From the NCBI GenBank assembly GCA_021824145.1, contig JAKALM010000008.1, positions 107,420-171,419 on the forward strand: a stretch of 64,000 nt of DNA. Direction: 5' to 3'. The DNA is from Bacteroidota bacterium (lineage in GTDB: Bacteria; Bacteroidota; Ignavibacteria; Ignavibacteriales; Ignavibacteriaceae). A model generated the notes under the pieces. The model was not told the DNA's origin, did no database searches, and saw only the letters and a program-made list of their open reading frames with translations. Each line of letters starts with the position of its first letter. Position 1 is the stretch's first letter. The position numbers were made by a program, and so were the translations under genes. Below, piece by piece: positions 9,519 through 18,282 of the stretch.

Positions 9519-9533
9519 CCTAATTTTTTTAGG
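9519..9533 (-). promoter_or_regulatory. CCTAA-N5-TTAGG palindrome over the lrp ribosome-binding site
   Basis: A 15-base palindrome on the minus strand, CCTAAAAAAATTAGG, ends seven bases before the ATG and contains the AGG that would act as ribosome-binding site. It may be an operator or a small hairpin. In AT-rich DNA it may also be chance. Confidence 0.3.
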
Positions 9534-9553
9534 AAATTATAAAAATATTTCTT

Positions 9554-9591
9554 CAAATATAAGGTATATTTAAGTTGAATGCAAACTTAAA
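9554..9591 (-). promoter_or_regulatory. Bacteroidota-type promoter of lrp-glnA with overlapping palindrome
   Basis: On the minus strand the sequence TTTG (9585-9582) is followed after 20 bases by TATATTTG (9561-9554). This matches the Bacteroidota -33 TTTG and -7 TAnnTTTG elements. A perfect palindrome TTTAAGTT-N7-AACTTAAA (9569-9591) covers the -33 box and part of the spacer. It is a good candidate Lrp operator for autorepression. The predicted start of transcription, near 9548, leaves a leader of about 36 bases. Confidence 0.65.
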
Positions 9592-9715
9592 GAATTGGTA
9601 TTAAAAAATTATTATTATAAGGATGATATAGAATATGGCTTTGTTTCAAATCAATTTTAATAAAAAATAATCTTTAAATATGAAATAAAAATTATTTATT
9701 TAATATTATAAACAC

Positions 9716-10285
9716 CTAAATATTTATTTCAAATTTCCCATTTTCAATTTCAGCTACCTTACCTTTAGGAGCTATGGTAGAACTGAATGAACCGCTGAAT
9801 TTTCCCTCAATTTTAAATTGATTTTTTACATAACCAATGTTTGTAATAACAAGACTAAAAGTGTTAGAAGTTATTTGCCAATTTGCTTTTTGCCCATTGC
9901 TAAATACACTGTAATTAGCTGTTTGACCTTCTACTGATCTGTTTTCACTTTTATCCATACCAAACCAAACAGTTAAATCTTGACCGGATTGATTTATTTT
10001 ATCTCTTGTGTTGATATTAATTCTTGTACCTTCTGTTAGCATTGCTGAAGAGTTGGTAGATAATTCTTTAAGTGCAATATCAAATCCTATCATTTGTTGT
10101 TCTTTTGAATTATTTAATTCACAACGCAAACTTAAAGATATTTCATTCTGTTTTGTTATTGTAACAGAACTAATTGGCAAATCTATTTTTTTACCATTTA
10201 GGGTGAAACTTATTCTTCCATTATCTTTGCTTTGCGCAAAAAGAGAAGTTATTCCAATTAGAATTATAATTAGTAAATTTTTCAT
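9716..10285 (-). CDS. Small secreted hypothetical protein
   Basis: This 189-residue protein has a signal peptide (LLIIILIGITSLFAQ) and a beta-rich mature part. It lacks T9SS sorting, lipobox and transmembrane features, so it is probably periplasmic or released. No family was recognised. It lies 32 bases downstream of the giant secreted amylase on the same strand and may be part of that transcript. No glycan-binding residues can be argued from sequence alone. Confidence 0.65.
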   Translation of the reverse strand: MKNLLIIILIGITSLFAQSKDNGRISFTLNGKKIDLPISSVTITKQNEISLSLRCELNNSKEQQMIGFDIALKELSTNSSAMLTEGTRININTRDKINQSGQDLTVWFGMDKSENRSVEGQTANYSVFSNGQKANWQITSNTFSLVITNIGYVKNQFKIEGKFSGSFSSTIAPKGKVAEIENGKFEINI

Positions 10286-10317
10286 TTTGTTTTTTATAAA
10301 TTATTTTTCCTAAAACA

Positions 10318-13300
10318 TTACTTCAACAAAATCATTTTCTTTACTGATCGAAAAGTTTGTTTTGTTGAAATTGAACTTGCTTCAATTGTATAAAAATAAA
10401 CACCAGATGCATTATTTGCTGCGTTCCAAATTACATCATGTAATCCCATTGTTTGCGTCATATTTACTAGCTCGCTAATTTTTTGTCCAAGTATATTATA
10501 AACAACAATTTTAACTTGGCTATCAAACGGCAGCGCATATCTAATAACAGTTGAAGGGTTAAATGGATTAGGATAATTCTGGTCAAGTTGATAAGACTTT
10601 GGTATATTGGTTAAATTATCGCTATTCTTTATTGCAGTTAATTTATTATTAGAAAGCACTAAAATTTGTGCGCTTGTTGCGGGAAGATTAACTTGATAAT
10701 TTTTTAAATCAGTACCAATTACCGAATAAGAAATATTATTTAATTCATCGTTTAAATAAAAAGATGAAGTCGAGTCAAAACTTATTTTATTTAACGGAAC
10801 ATTTATACTAGTTGTTGCAGCGCTGTTTCCAAAATTAATATTTACAATTACATTATTGTTACCAAAAGTTCTTAAAAAGGAATATACATTATTGTTTGTA
10901 TTTTTTAATCGTAAGAAATTTCCCATAGTCAAAGCAAGATTATTTAACCGGATGTGAATCAAATTAGTATAAAATGGAAGTAAATTATATGGATCATTCC
11001 AATTAATATTTCCCCTAAAACTTGTTTCCCCAACTTCTTGGCCAGCATATAATTCAGGCACGCCAGGAGCAGTTAACAGAGCATCAGCACCGATTCTGGT
11101 ATCTGCAACTCCAAATTGAGTAATAAATCTTTCTTCATCTTGATTTTCAAGATATCTAAATTGACGCGCATAAGTAGGATAGTTTGGATTTATGTACATG
11201 TTTATAACAGAATCCAATTGATCAACACTATTTGCTCCTGAAAGAATACCTTTTAAAACATTAAACCACGAATAATCATAAGCAGCATTAAATTTACCAT
11301 TAAAATATTGAATTGAATCTGCATCAGCTTCGCCTAAAGTAAAAATATCAGGTTTCATTTGTTTGAGTTCTCGTCTCCATTCTTGCCAAAACATTGAACC
11401 AGAGGCTCTCAAACTATTTATTCCCCAAGCAACATCGCATCTATATCCATCGATATTAAAATTTTGCATCCAATATTTCGCCATTCTCCACATATATTCG
11501 CGTGTATTTGAAGATTCATAATTTACTGAAGGAAGATCAACCCAAGTGAAAAGATATTTGTAATTATCATTTTGATCCCAAGTATAAAAATTATAATAAG
11601 GCGATTTTGCTTTGTAAGTATTTGCATCAATCAAAAATGGATGAAGATCTGAAGTATGATTAAGAACATGATCCAAAATTACTTTTATTCCATTTTGATG
11701 AGCAGTTTGAATAAGGGTTTTTAAATCTGCTTTCGTTCCGTAATTTGATAAAATTCCATAATAATCAGTTATCGCATAACCCGGATTATCTGGCCCTAAA
11801 TTACCTGTACTTGGATAAATAGGTAAAAGCCAAATGCAATTTATTCCAAGCGTTTTTAGTTGAGGAATTTTTTGTGTAACAGCTTTTAGAGTACCGGACG
11901 GATCAAAAGTTCTTACAAAAACGCAATAAACAATTGCACTATCAACCCAAGCAGGATGCCATTTAGTAAGGTCCGGTGCGATATCTCCTGAATCTGTTAC
12001 AAGAACAACAGCTCTTGCCCATCCAGTATCTTGATTTGCATTTATTGCATATGAAGTAAAATAATATTCACCTTTCTTTGAAGGCAAAGTAAATGATACA
12101 CTTGAGGTTGTTTGTCCGGATAAAACAACTTGCGCTGGATTTGAAGCATCTTGTGTCCAATAAAATTTTAAATTTGTTCCATCGGGATCAACTGTACTAT
12201 CAGCATTTAGTGTAACCGAGTTTTGAGAAATCGAGGTTGATATCTTAACCGATGGATTATGAAAAATTATATGATTATAGGTAATAATTTTACTGCGGCT
12301 AAATTTATTATTTCCTAATGGAACTTCAGCATAAATTTTATTAGCGCCTTCTTTTAAATTTACTAGCTTAGAAAAATTTTTATTTATATCTGTAATTACA
12401 TTATAAGATGTGTCTCCCACATAAAGAGTAACGGATGTTCCCGGATTGAAATCAGCAAAACCATAAACCGTAACTGTATCTCTGAACAAATCACCGCCAT
12501 TAGCAAATACTTCAACATCCGGAACATTTCCCAATAAAGAATCAATCTGCATTGGCAAAATGGCTTTGTAACCTCTACCATCACTACCAATACGTGCAAT
12601 TTGAGGCCCGCCAACTTGCGATGATGAACTATAATTAGCAAGTAATCTTTTTTGAACTGATTGTTTTTTAAAAAATGTAACATCAAAAACACTTGGATTT
12701 GAAGGATAACCAACACCAGCTTGAGCTTGAGGCGGATTATAAACTCCTCCCGGCCCTTTTAAATATGAATAGGCACCAAAATACCAAGCGGATTTATATG
12801 TACCCATAACCGATTGTAAAATTGAAAGCGGAAGTGAAAACTTAAATTCGTTCAATGAAAGTGCTGCCGTATCCAATTTTATCTTTATTGAAGTTTGCTG
12901 TGGATCTCTTGAAATAAATAGAATATCTTCTGATGTTGAATCGAAAGCATTTGTATTTGGTTGGGCTAATGTTAAGAATACACCTCTACTATTCCATTCT
13001 GGAATTTGAATATTAACATTCTGTGGTGCTGGGATATACTGATTATCAATAGCATTTACAATACTAAACCCTAATCTTGTAAAAGAAATAATCTTTCCCA
13101 TTTTAATTGTAAAAATTAAAGAATCTAATCCTGACGATGCATTGACTGTAAATTCTTTAATATCAACTGAACCAGAATCTATTCCATTTGGATAAATATA
13201 AGTCCCTGGGCCATTGTCATCATTGCTCAAATCATCATAATGAAATCCTGAATTGAAAGGATAAATTCCGAAAACATAATTTTTTTGAGGTGCAAAATGG

Positions 13301-14568
13301 CCATAGATGTCTTTCCCTTTAAGGCTTAATTCATGTCTTCCAACTGTTAGATTTTGAAGGCTGATATTAATTCTAATATTTGTAGAAAGATATGTTTTTG
13401 TTATTGTAATCGGCACTCCATCTAACTTTGCAGCAATCGAAGAAATATCTAATATATCTCCTTTGTCATTCGGATAAAAATAATTTTCAAGATTTAAATT
13501 TGTTACTGTTGTATCGTAAATATTTCCTGATGGGATATTAAAATCTCCGAAATGCGGATTATTATTTAATGAATCCGTTATTTGTGTTCGGTGGTTTGCC
13601 GAAAGGATTGGATTATCGGGATCGTTAATATAAAGCCCGCCGTTAATAATATAAGTATACTCGTATGGTTGATTGAAATTGAGAGTTTTTGTAAATGAGT
13701 AAATTCCATCACCAGTAGAATCGACCATATTATCAGCACCTTCATAATTAAATGGAGATTTAATGGCAACACTTTTAACTGTTCCTAAGAATTGAAAATT
13801 CGGACTCTTTGAATCAAAATTGAAAGTGTAAGGAGCTTGATAAATACCTCCGCCAAGAACACTAAACGATGTGCTTAGAACAGCAGAATCTCCCAGAACA
13901 GTGTAAACAGTTAAAGTGACATTGTGGGTGCCTACTGACAAAGGGTTTGCGGGTTTATATGAAAACTGTCTGGAAGTAGTATCAAAATATGATTGAGGAT
14001 TGGATATAGTTGAACCATCTAATATGAATCTCATTTTGCCTAAATCGATTTGATCTTGATATGCCCAGCTTACATTTGCTGTTATTGCTGATTTCGCATC
14101 TGAAATTGATGAACCATCAAGCGGTAATAAATAATAAATCATAGGGCTTTTTACGGTGATCAATGAATTTTTAAAAGGCCCGGTATATTTAGGATTTAAT
14201 GGATCTGTATAATATTGAATAACACTGCTTTGGCTGATTGTGTCAGTATAAGAAACAAATTTGTATTCATATCCCGCAGGAAGAAGATCTAAAGTTGTTG
14301 TCCAAAATCCAGGTGAAGTTTGTTTCATCGGGAAAATTCCATTAGTCCAATTATTCATATTTCCATTTACACCTACTCCAGAATCTCCTGGCTGTAAATT
14401 ATAATAGTACATAAAACGAATTGGCACTGCCTTTGGATTTCCCCAAGAAACCTGAGCAAATAAGTGTGAACTTCCAATAACTAAAAATAGAATTATTGAT
14501 AGGTATAAATTTGATTTTCTGATTTTAAAAATTCGTGAAGAATAAATTTTGTAAAAATTAATTATCAT
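10318..14568 (-). CDS. Giant secreted multi-domain GH13 alpha-amylase with T9SS sorting domain
   Basis: This 1416-residue extracellular or cell-surface enzyme has a signal peptide ending at HLFAQ (about residue 39). Two early-set/CBM48-like modules follow (about 45-110 with GNMNNWTNG, and about 245-335). A region at about 440-650 (NDDNGPGTYIYPNG) resembles the glucodextranase C-terminal module. A PKD-like domain (about 780-870) precedes the GH13 barrel (about 880-1250). The nucleophile is Asp1045 (GYRCDVAWG) and the acid/base Glu1080 (TLGEAD). The C-terminus is a type A T9SS sorting domain (LDQNYPNPFNPSTVIRYALP ... MILLK). A GAGG ribosome site six bases before the ATG supports the start. It probably degrades starch-like glucans outside the cell, and its promoter carries the paired operator shared with the Sus-like operon. 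Confidence 0.92.
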   Translation of the reverse strand: MIINFYKIYSSRIFKIRKSNLYLSIILFLVIGSSHLFAQVSWGNPKAVPIRFMYYYNLQPGDSGVGVNGNMNNWTNGIFPMKQTSPGFWTTTLDLLPAGYEYKFVSYTDTISQSSVIQYYTDPLNPKYTGPFKNSLITVKSPMIYYLLPLDGSSISDAKSAITANVSWAYQDQIDLGKMRFILDGSTISNPQSYFDTTSRQFSYKPANPLSVGTHNVTLTVYTVLGDSAVLSTSFSVLGGGIYQAPYTFNFDSKSPNFQFLGTVKSVAIKSPFNYEGADNMVDSTGDGIYSFTKTLNFNQPYEYTYIINGGLYINDPDNPILSANHRTQITDSLNNNPHFGDFNIPSGNIYDTTVTNLNLENYFYPNDKGDILDISSIAAKLDGVPITITKTYLSTNIRINISLQNLTVGRHELSLKGKDIYGHFAPQKNYVFGIYPFNSGFHYDDLSNDDNGPGTYIYPNGIDSGSVDIKEFTVNASSGLDSLIFTIKMGKIISFTRLGFSIVNAIDNQYIPAPQNVNIQIPEWNSRGVFLTLAQPNTNAFDSTSEDILFISRDPQQTSIKIKLDTAALSLNEFKFSLPLSILQSVMGTYKSAWYFGAYSYLKGPGGVYNPPQAQAGVGYPSNPSVFDVTFFKKQSVQKRLLANYSSSSQVGGPQIARIGSDGRGYKAILPMQIDSLLGNVPDVEVFANGGDLFRDTVTVYGFADFNPGTSVTLYVGDTSYNVITDINKNFSKLVNLKEGANKIYAEVPLGNNKFSRSKIITYNHIIFHNPSVKISTSISQNSVTLNADSTVDPDGTNLKFYWTQDASNPAQVVLSGQTTSSVSFTLPSKKGEYYFTSYAINANQDTGWARAVVLVTDSGDIAPDLTKWHPAWVDSAIVYCVFVRTFDPSGTLKAVTQKIPQLKTLGINCIWLLPIYPSTGNLGPDNPGYAITDYYGILSNYGTKADLKTLIQTAHQNGIKVILDHVLNHTSDLHPFLIDANTYKAKSPYYNFYTWDQNDNYKYLFTWVDLPSVNYESSNTREYMWRMAKYWMQNFNIDGYRCDVAWGINSLRASGSMFWQEWRRELKQMKPDIFTLGEADADSIQYFNGKFNAAYDYSWFNVLKGILSGANSVDQLDSVINMYINPNYPTYARQFRYLENQDEERFITQFGVADTRIGADALLTAPGVPELYAGQEVGETSFRGNINWNDPYNLLPFYTNLIHIRLNNLALTMGNFLRLKNTNNNVYSFLRTFGNNNVIVNINFGNSAATTSINVPLNKISFDSTSSFYLNDELNNISYSVIGTDLKNYQVNLPATSAQILVLSNNKLTAIKNSDNLTNIPKSYQLDQNYPNPFNPSTVIRYALPFDSQVKIVVYNILGQKISELVNMTQTMGLHDVIWNAANNASGVYFYTIEASSISTKQTFRSVKKMILLK

Positions 14569-14664
14569 TTTTTACCTCTGCCACTAAAAGTCAAAATTAT
14601 TTTTAGATATGTATTTTATTGGTTATTTTTTCCATACTAGAAGATTAGTTTGAAGAAATCCGAT

Positions 14665-14753
14665 TAAATCTATATAGTTTAAAATGGTTTCACTACTACC
14701 TAAACGAAGGTATTTAATAAAGTATATTAAATGAATACTACATAAATAGGTAG
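14665..14753 (-). promoter_or_regulatory. Amylase promoter with paired CTACC/GGTAG operators
   Basis: Plus-strand layout is as follows. TAAATCTA at 14665-14672 reads TAGATTTA on the minus strand, a -7-like element. The palindrome CTACC-TAAACGAA-GGTA occupies 14696-14712, with its first base 24 bases beyond the last base of that element. A second palindrome, CTACA-TAAATA-GGTAG, occupies 14738-14753, 42 bases after the first. The same arrangement occurs at 31708-31806 and 32578-32676. Transcription would start near 14660, about 90 bases before the amylase ATG. Confidence 0.7.
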
Positions 14754-14781
14754 GATTTACATCAACTTATTAATCCGAGGT

Positions 14782-15597
14782 TTATTCATTTTTATATATT
14801 CCGAATGGTGTAAAATAAGTTTTATTTTTTTGAACTTCTGAAAACAAATCTAAATTTTTTTGCGGCCGATCTTGAAGTTTATGATAAAGATGATATTGAA
14901 CAGCAATATTATTTAATGATTTTATCTCTACGTTACAAAGTTTCAATCTAAACTCTACATCACTGTCTTCTCCGATTGACGGCGCTTCATATCTTTCGTC
15001 AAAACCATTTATTCTTAAAAAATCTTCTTTATGAATTGAAAAATTACAGCCCAGTAAACCTCTTTTCTTTTTGTTGAAAAAATTCCTTAAAAAAGAATTC
15101 TTAAAATAAAATCCTTTTTCAACATCAAATGATTTTCCAAAGATTCCATCAATCATCAGTGAAAAATTATTATTTTCTAAAAATCCATTTTTAACTTTTT
15201 CAACAGTTAAGTTACTAGTATAATTTTCAGAAAGATTTACTCTTCTTCCAGTTAAGCAAACTCCACTTTTTTTGTAATTAAAATGTTCTTTAACAAATTC
15301 GGAATGCGGGACACAATCTGCATCCACAAAAATTAAACAATTAGAATTAGCAGACATGATTGCCTTGTTCAAAATTTTATTTTTACGAAAGCCCTTATCT
15401 TCCTGCCATAAATGAATAATTGGGAATCGGAATGCTCTTGAGACTGTTTCAATTTCTTGAACTACTTGAGAAGAAGAACCGTCATCAGCAATTATAATTT
15501 CAAAATGTTTAAAAGTTTGCCGCTCAAAACCAGCCAGAACTAATTTTAAAAAATCTATTCTATTATAGAAAGCAAGGATAACGGAAGCTTTAACCAT
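14782..15597 (-). CDS. Family 2 glycosyltransferase
   Basis: This GT-A-fold transferase begins with the family strand KASVILAFYNR. It carries IIADDGSSS and the metal-binding FVDADCVPH, followed by a galactosyltransferase-like segment (GLLGCNFSIHKEDF, then GEDSDVEFRLKLCN) as in chondroitin-synthase-like GT2 enzymes. No membrane segment is seen. The ATG at 15597 is preferred over one at 15663. It aligns with the usual GT2 start, a GGGAG lies upstream, and the longer form would overlap a separate small gene (15605-15751). It is the last gene of the carbamoyltransferase cassette, so a sugar on a secreted glycan or metabolite is a likely target (inference). Confidence 0.8.
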   Translation of the reverse strand: MVKASVILAFYNRIDFLKLVLAGFERQTFKHFEIIIADDGSSSQVVQEIETVSRAFRFPIIHLWQEDKGFRKNKILNKAIMSANSNCLIFVDADCVPHSEFVKEHFNYKKSGVCLTGRRVNLSENYTSNLTVEKVKNGFLENNNFSLMIDGIFGKSFDVEKGFYFKNSFLRNFFNKKKRGLLGCNFSIHKEDFLRINGFDERYEAPSIGEDSDVEFRLKLCNVEIKSLNNIAVQYHLYHKLQDRPQKNLDLFSEVQKNKTYFTPFGIYKNE

Positions 15598-15604
15598 CCT
15601 TTGC

Positions 15605-15751
15605 TTAATCTCCCTCTTTGTTTTTTCTTTGCTTATCTTTTTCCTGACTCCTGAAATAAGCATTTTTATTAGGAAAAACTTTTGGCGGTTTTTTAGGAAT
15701 TGGAATTCGCTTTCTCTTTGGTTTAATATTTATTGTTATTTTATTTTCCAC
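15605..15751 (-). CDS. Very small, strongly basic hypothetical peptide (48 aa)
   Basis: A GTG-initiated reading frame of 48 codons lies between the DUF5989 gene and the GT2 gene and stops seven bases before the preferred GT2 ATG. The product is rich in Lys, Arg and Pro (for example KPKRKRIPIPKKPP) with a charged C-terminal half, and has no membrane segment. An in-frame TAA lies four codons before the GTG, so this is the only usable start. It has no strong ribosome-binding site. It fills a gap that would otherwise be unexplained, but coding status rests on position and composition only. Confidence 0.45.
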   Translation of the reverse strand: MENKITINIKPKRKRIPIPKKPPKVFPNKNAYFRSQEKDKQRKNKEGD

Positions 15752-15770
15752 GTTTGTTTTAAGTTAATTT

Positions 15771-15929
15771 CTAAAATATTGAATAAATAAATGGAGCGAG
15801 AGCTGAACTTTGTGTTATCACAATTAATGCACCTAGTAATAAAAGAAAAACTAAGATAGGCGCAAGCCACCATTTTTTCCTTACTTTTAAAAATTGCCAA
15901 AGTTCAGATATAATAGATAATTTGCTCAT
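15771..15929 (-). CDS. DUF5989 small membrane protein of the carbamoyltransferase cassette
   Basis: A 52-residue protein with the family layout: an N-terminal amphipathic stretch (SELWQFLKVRKKWWLAP), one transmembrane helix (ILVFLLLLGALIVITQ) and a conserved tail (SSALAPFIYSIF). From memory DUF5989 proteins are about 50 residues long and occur beside carbamoyltransferase and SxtJ genes, exactly as here. The biochemical function is not known. The gene is short enough to be missed by length filters. The SxtJ gene ends 37 bases upstream. Confidence 0.85.
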   Translation of the reverse strand: MSKLSIISELWQFLKVRKKWWLAPILVFLLLLGALIVITQSSALAPFIYSIF

Positions 15930-15966
15930 ATAAATTCTACATTCCCAAAATAATTAATTCTTTGTT

Positions 15967-16383
15967 TTAAAATTGTCTTTCAAAATCTATCGGATTGAAT
16001 TTCTTTTTCTCTCGCTTCTGCCAATAAGTCGATTTAGATTTATCAATTTTAAGTTCTAGAAAATCTTTTCTAAATAACTTTATTAATAATCCGATTGGCG
16101 TTATTGCAAGATAAAACAAAACTGTTAAAATTACACGCGTCATTATCCAACCAAGAACTATTGATAAAGACATCCAAATTTTATTTAATGGTTTCAAGAT
16201 CATTGGAGCTAATAAAGCAAGAACCGAAAGAACTATACCGACAGCACCAAAATAAGCTGCTGAGTTTTTCCCTTTGTAAAATAGCAATACAGATAATATT
16301 ACTAATACAATTCCAATTGTTAATCCAAATTTTTTTAAATCCTTTTTTGAATCTTTTATATTTTTAATTTCTTCAAGCAGCAT
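15967..16383 (-). CDS. SxtJ-family membrane protein
   Basis: This 138-residue protein has three or four hydrophobic helices: FGLTIGIVLVILSVLLFY, YFGAVGIVLSVLALLAP, and a longer C-terminal pair around SLSIVLGWIMTRVILTVLF. A basic tail follows (SKSTYWQKREKKKFNPIDF). The layout matches the SxtJ family, named from saxitoxin clusters, where it accompanies a carbamoyltransferase; its role is unknown. It begins 17 bases after the carbamoyltransferase stop and belongs to the same transcript. Confidence 0.8.
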   Translation of the reverse strand: MLLEEIKNIKDSKKDLKKFGLTIGIVLVILSVLLFYKGKNSAAYFGAVGIVLSVLALLAPMILKPLNKIWMSLSIVLGWIMTRVILTVLFYLAITPIGLLIKLFRKDFLELKIDKSKSTYWQKREKKKFNPIDFERQF

Positions 16384-16400
16384 AAAATTTCCAAAAAGGA

Positions 16401-18218
16401 TTAATCAAGAGTAAATTCTTTCTTCCAATCACTATCGTTTTCATTTTTTTTCTGTTCATTTTTGTTTAATAGATAATTTCCGATAATCAAGCAGTCCATG
16501 TCTGTCCGCATAAAACATTTGTATGCATCTTCCGGAGTGCAAACAATCGGCTCGCCACGAACATTGAATGAAGTATTGATGACAACTGCGCAATTATGTT
16601 TTTCATCCAATTTAGAAATCATTTCATGAAACAAAGGATTAGTTTCTTTATGAACAGTTTGAATTCTTGCTGAATAATCAACATGTGTAACTGCAGGAAT
16701 ATCTGATCGTAAAACATTCAACTTTTCTATTCCGAATAGTTTTTGTTCTTTTTCACTCATTAATTTTCGTTTTTCCTTTTTAACATTTGCAACTACAAGC
16801 ATGTAAGGACTTTCAGAAGTAATATCAAAATAATCTGAAGCTTTTTCTGCTAATACCGAAGGTGCAAATGGACGAAAACTTTCCCTAAATTTGATTTTTA
16901 AATTCATCGTCGATTGCATTTTAGGAGAACGTGCATCTCCAATTATTGATCTTGCACCAAGCGCTCTTGGGCCAAATTCCATTCGCCCTTGAAACCAACC
17001 AATAACTTTTTCTTGTGCAATTAAATCAGCAGTTATGTTTGGAATTTCTTTCTCGTCAAGTTTATGATATACAATACCATCTTTGTTGAGAAAGTCCAAA
17101 ATCATTTCATCATTAAATTCAGGTCCAAGGTATGAACCTAATTGAGCATCATTCTTTTCGTTAACTTTTCTAGAATTATTAAAATATTTATACCATCCAG
17201 CTAAAGCAGCTCCAAGAGCACCACCGGCATCTCCAGCCGCGGGTTGTATCCAAATTTTTTCAAACTTACCTTCACGCAATAACCTTCCATTTGCAACACA
17301 GTTTAATGCTACTCCGCCAGCAAGCGTTAAATTTTTCATCCCTGTCTGTTGGAAAACGTAGTTTCCTATTTTTAAAACAATTTCCTCAGTAACTTCTTGT
17401 AACGAACAAGCTAGATCCATTTCCTTTTGAGTTAATTTTGATTCTGGTTTTCTAGGTTTACCTCCGAAAAGTTTATTGAATTTTTCATTTGTCATTGTTA
17501 AGCCGGCACAGTAATCAAAATATTTCATATTCATTTTAAACGATCCGTCTTCTTTAACATCAATAAGTTCATCTAAAATTAATTTTTTATACTTTGGAGT
17601 GCCATAAGGTGCAAGCCCCATAACTTTGTATTCGCCTGAATTAACTTTGAACCCAGTATAATATGTAAAAGCAGAATAAAGTAGACCGAGTGAATGAGGG
17701 AATTTAATTTCTTCAAGCAGTTCGATTTCGTTGCTCTTACCAATCCCAAAGCTTGTTGTAGTCCATTCGCCAACCCCGTCCATAGTAAGTATTGCAGCTT
17801 CATTAAATGGCGAAGGATAAAAAGCCGAAGCCGCATGAGACTCATGATGTTCGGTGAAAATTATTTTACCCCTGTAGTTTAATTCTTTTTGAATATAATC
17901 TTTCATCCATAGTTTTTGCTTTATCCATAACGGCATTGCTTTAATGAAAGATCTAATTCCAAGCGGTGCAAAAGTTATATAAGTTTCTAGAAGTCTTTCA
18001 AATTTAAGAAATGGTTTGTCGTAAAATGCGATTAAATCTATTTTTGAAGAATCAATTCCGGAATAATCAAGGCAGAACTTTATTGAATTTAAAGGGAAAT
18101 TGTAGTCATGTTTTTTTCTTGTAAATCTTTCTTCCTGGGCAGCGGAAATAATTTTTCCGTCTTGAACAAGACACGCCGCACTATCATGATAAAATGCTGA
18201 TATCCCTAAGATATTCAT
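16401..18218 (-). CDS. Carbamoyltransferase of the NodU/CmcH/TobZ family
   Basis: This 605-residue enzyme transfers a carbamoyl group from carbamoyl phosphate, via carbamoyl-adenylate, to a hydroxyl. The N-terminal Kae1/ASKHA-like domain starts GISAFYHDSAACLVQDGKI and carries the metal-binding EHHESHAASAFY. LTMDGVGEW and LAGGVALNCVANGRL follow. The C-terminal YrdC-like carbamoyl-transfer part includes GRMEFGPRALGARSI and INTSFNVRGEPIVCTPEDA. Length is typical. The acceptor is unknown: the downstream GT2, SxtJ and DUF5989 genes suggest a glycan or glycolipid rather than an antibiotic, since no biosynthetic cluster surrounds it. Confidence 0.92.
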   Translation of the reverse strand: MNILGISAFYHDSAACLVQDGKIISAAQEERFTRKKHDYNFPLNSIKFCLDYSGIDSSKIDLIAFYDKPFLKFERLLETYITFAPLGIRSFIKAMPLWIKQKLWMKDYIQKELNYRGKIIFTEHHESHAASAFYPSPFNEAAILTMDGVGEWTTTSFGIGKSNEIELLEEIKFPHSLGLLYSAFTYYTGFKVNSGEYKVMGLAPYGTPKYKKLILDELIDVKEDGSFKMNMKYFDYCAGLTMTNEKFNKLFGGKPRKPESKLTQKEMDLACSLQEVTEEIVLKIGNYVFQQTGMKNLTLAGGVALNCVANGRLLREGKFEKIWIQPAAGDAGGALGAALAGWYKYFNNSRKVNEKNDAQLGSYLGPEFNDEMILDFLNKDGIVYHKLDEKEIPNITADLIAQEKVIGWFQGRMEFGPRALGARSIIGDARSPKMQSTMNLKIKFRESFRPFAPSVLAEKASDYFDITSESPYMLVVANVKKEKRKLMSEKEQKLFGIEKLNVLRSDIPAVTHVDYSARIQTVHKETNPLFHEMISKLDEKHNCAVVINTSFNVRGEPIVCTPEDAYKCFMRTDMDCLIIGNYLLNKNEQKKNENDSDWKKEFTLD

Positions 18219-18282
18219 TTAAAAATTTAATTTATTATTAATTTTTATTCACTCAAATTATATTATTAAAAACAATAAACTT

